A DNA stretch of 52,575 nucleotides from Endomicrobium sp. (GTDB taxonomy: Bacteria; Elusimicrobiota; Endomicrobiia; Endomicrobiales; Endomicrobiaceae). A model generated the notes under the pieces. It searched no databases, had not been told where the DNA came from, and saw only the letters and a list, made by a program, of their open reading frames with translations. A program made the position numbers and the translations under genes. Positions 51,065 through 52,575 of the stretch are shown here, in pieces; the stretch's first letter is position 1; each line of letters begins with the position of its first letter. The stretch lies in the NCBI GenBank assembly GCA_031290625.1, contig JAITND010000052.1, positions 1-52,575 of the forward strand, in the 5' to 3' direction.

Positions 51065-52054
51065 CTAATCGGATCCGTCTTTAGCAAATTTAAATAAATC
51101 AGAAAAAGTAAGTTTTGTTTTTATTACGCAAAGTCCTCCTAAAGCAAATATTACGATAAGCTGTAAAAAATGACAAATCGCTATGCATACAAAAGCCAAA
51201 TCTTTATCTACGGATAAAGTTGATAAAGCCAAAACGCCCATCAGCTCAAATGTTCCGAAATATCCCGGAGTAGCGGGAATTATACCCCCCATGCCTATTG
51301 CTATAACTGTAAATATGCCGCCCAAAATTGAAATGCGTATCCCGCATGCATAAGCGATAATAATAACAAACAACGCTTCCATTATCCACAAGATTTCTGA
51401 AAAAATAAAAATTTTTATCAATATAGACGGCTTTTTGAGAACAGCCAATCCTCCTGTAAATCTATTTAAAAAATCTGTTATTAATGATTTAAGAGTCGGC
51501 GATATAGGCATTTTTGACAATACTTTCAAAGCTTTATTTTTATGAGTCAACATAATGTAAAGCGTTACTAAACAAATAAAGAAAACAACAGTTAATATGT
51601 AAAAAGATCGCTTTATAAATTCAGGAAAAGACATAATCATAACTATTAAGAAAAAAAACGAACCAAATATTATTACGTCAAATAAACGTTCAATGACAAT
51701 AGCGGCTAATACGCCGCTGCGGGACACGCGCAAACGCTCGCCTGTTATTTTGGCTCTTACCAATTCGCCAAGCCTTAAAGGAATTATATTATTTACAAAA
51801 AAACCAATCATTGTATAAGGAAAATTATCCAAAACTTTAGTCTTTTTAAGAGGTAAAAGAATATAATAATATCTTACGCTTCTCAAAATATAACTAAAAA
51901 TGTAAATTAAAATTCCAGGAATTAAAACAAAATAGTTAACGCCGGCTATAAGCTCCAGAGATTTCTTAACGTCTATTTGGCGCAAAGTCAGCCAAATAAG
52001 AAAAATACTTACGCATACGCCCGCGGATATTTTTAAAAAATGCTTCTTGAACAT
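51065..52054 (-). CDS. UPF0104 / LPG-synthase-TM family membrane protein
   Basis: 329 residues with about eight transmembrane helices. It shows the family motifs RSVRYYYILLPLKK, FFVNNIIPLRLGELVRAKITGER, SGVLAAIVIERLFDVI and GGIIPATPGYFGTFELMGV. This is the lysylphosphatidylglycerol synthase transmembrane domain alone (as in AglD-like proteins); such stand-alone members are often found in glycan or lipid loci and may act as flippases or glycosyltransferase partners. Its frame is intact although both neighbours are broken. Confidence 0.85.
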   Translation of the reverse strand: MFKKHFLKISAGVCVSIFLIWLTLRQIDVKKSLELIAGVNYFVLIPGILIYIFSYILRSVRYYYILLPLKKTKVLDNFPYTMIGFFVNNIIPLRLGELVRAKITGERLRVSRSGVLAAIVIERLFDVIIFGSFFFLIVMIMSFPEFIKRSFYILTVVFFICLVTLYIMLTHKNKALKVLSKMPISPTLKSLITDFLNRFTGGLAVLKKPSILIKIFIFSEILWIMEALFVIIIAYACGIRISILGGIFTVIAIGMGGIIPATPGYFGTFELMGVLALSTLSVDKDLAFVCIAICHFLQLIVIFALGGLCVIKTKLTFSDLFKFAKDGSD

Positions 52055-52072
52055 TTATCTTATCTCCTAAAA

Positions 52073-52575
52073 TTATATCATCAATAAAGTTTCGCAAGCT
52101 TCTTTATACAAAGAATTAAACGGATCTTTCTCAATAGCCAACGTTATATTTTTAGCTGATAATAACATTTGCCATTGTTTCTGGCAAGACCGGACGCATA
52201 CTCGGACCATTTTACAGCTTTTTGTAAAAAGTTATTATTCCCATTCGCATGATACAGAGCAAAATAAACGTCGCTAAGTCTTCCGGAATATTCAGGATTT
52301 AAATAATCATCGCCTAGAGCTTCAATAAAACAAGTTTTTGCCTGTATAAAATTTTTTCGTAAAAGATGATATTCCTTTTTTATATTCCTGACGCGCATAT
52401 AACGGAGCGCCTAACGAAATAATCAACGGCAAAGATAAAGCTGCCAAAATATAACCGTTAACCTTCTTTCTCCTTTTTTCTACGGCGTACTCCGGAATTG
52501 GAAATGAAAGAAGAAAGAAAAATAACAGCATGTTTGTAGAAACAAAAGCAGTCGAGTTAAAAAAGTTATAAAACA
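52073..52575 (-). pseudogene. O-antigen ligase/polymerase-like protein with helical repeats, broken and partial
   Basis: Three frames together give the C-terminal part of a Wzy/WaaL-like protein that enters from the right edge: membrane helices (LLFFFLLSFPIPEYAVEKRR, YILAALSLPLIISLGAPLYA), then a TPR-like tail (KTCFIEALGDDYLNPEYSGR, NNFLQKAVKWSEYASGLARN, ITLAIEKDPFNSLYKEACET). Breaks: an A lost from an A run near 52352, and a shift near 52167. The end is TAA at 52073-52075. The first part of the gene is outside the window. Confidence 0.6.

Noticed and set aside
48743-52575. All homopolymer frameshifts as sequencing error
   Set aside because: Cannot be fully excluded, but smc (3.5 kb), adhE, uvrB and the mur/fab genes contain many homopolymers and are all intact. 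The lesions cluster in dispensable genes, and DUF362 also has a nonsense change.
1-52575. CRISPR array
   Set aside because: No set of regularly spaced direct repeats and no cas genes were seen on either strand.

Overview
The window reads as a low-GC, Gram-negative, anaerobic fermenter. The best fit by content is the Elusimicrobiota/Endomicrobium lineage (termite-gut flagellate symbionts and relatives). This is an inference from three things: meso-DAP type peptidoglycan genes together with lipid A acylation, an AdhE / [FeFe]-hydrogenase / Etf fermentation block, and several freshly broken genes beside intact housekeeping genes, as in a young reduced symbiont genome. No 16S rRNA is present to settle it. 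Nearly all long genes lie on the minus strand, so transcription runs from high to low coordinates.

Layout. 1-1000: end of an unknown gene and three small unknown minus-strand ORFs. 1038-1220: tRNA-Thr(CGT) and tRNA-Phe(GAA). 1236-14294: a compact division/cell-wall operon (rsmH, ftsL-like, ftsI, murE, murF, mraY, murD, ftsW, murG) that runs on into uvrB and two small membrane-protein genes; murC, murB, ddl, ftsQ, ftsA and ftsZ are absent. 14307-15726: a half-size TSUP transporter, RNase P RNA (rnpB) and a coiled-coil zinc-ribbon protein. 15973-22035: a decaying defence island. It holds a D12-class adenine methyltransferase beside the N-terminal stump of an EcoRV-like endonuclease, a broken serine recombinase, a frameshifted TaqI-like methyltransferase with an apparently intact PD-(D/E)XK endonuclease, and a truncated AAA ATPase. 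It ends against tRNA-Val(CAC) and a CAT-anticodon tRNA.

22340-28383: lpxL-type acyltransferase, a DUF362/ferredoxin pseudogene with three lesions, smc, and two unknown small genes. 28466-31792: a GNAT-fold protein, a serine-palmitoyltransferase-like PLP enzyme and an NAD-dependent epimerase/reductase. This is the three-gene set of bacterial ceramide synthesis (bCerS-Spt-CerR) and the most interesting system here. 32016-32044: a clear intrinsic terminator separating that set from 32061-39609, a fermentation block (group-B-like [FeFe] hydrogenase, AdhE, ferredoxin-fused EtfA, EtfB, acyl-CoA dehydrogenase). 39660-47598: rnc, fabF, acpP, fabG, fabD, fabH, plsX, rpmF, DUF177 and ackA, with a near-consensus promoter upstream of ackA.

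47910-52575: a plus-strand repeat-bearing, membrane-anchored protein with a Cys-protease-like DCGLF box, then a surface-polysaccharide region in decay (frameshifted FAD mutase/oxidase-like gene, frameshifted WecA/MraY-family transferase, intact UPF0104/LPG-synthase-TM protein, broken O-antigen-ligase-like gene). Nearly all lesions I could place are single-base indels in short homopolymers, and they are confined to defence and envelope accessory genes. Together the genes describe a cell that makes fatty acids, phospholipid precursors and probably sphingolipids, ferments to acetate, ethanol and H2, keeps a peptidoglycan wall, and is losing restriction systems and O-antigen-type glycans.
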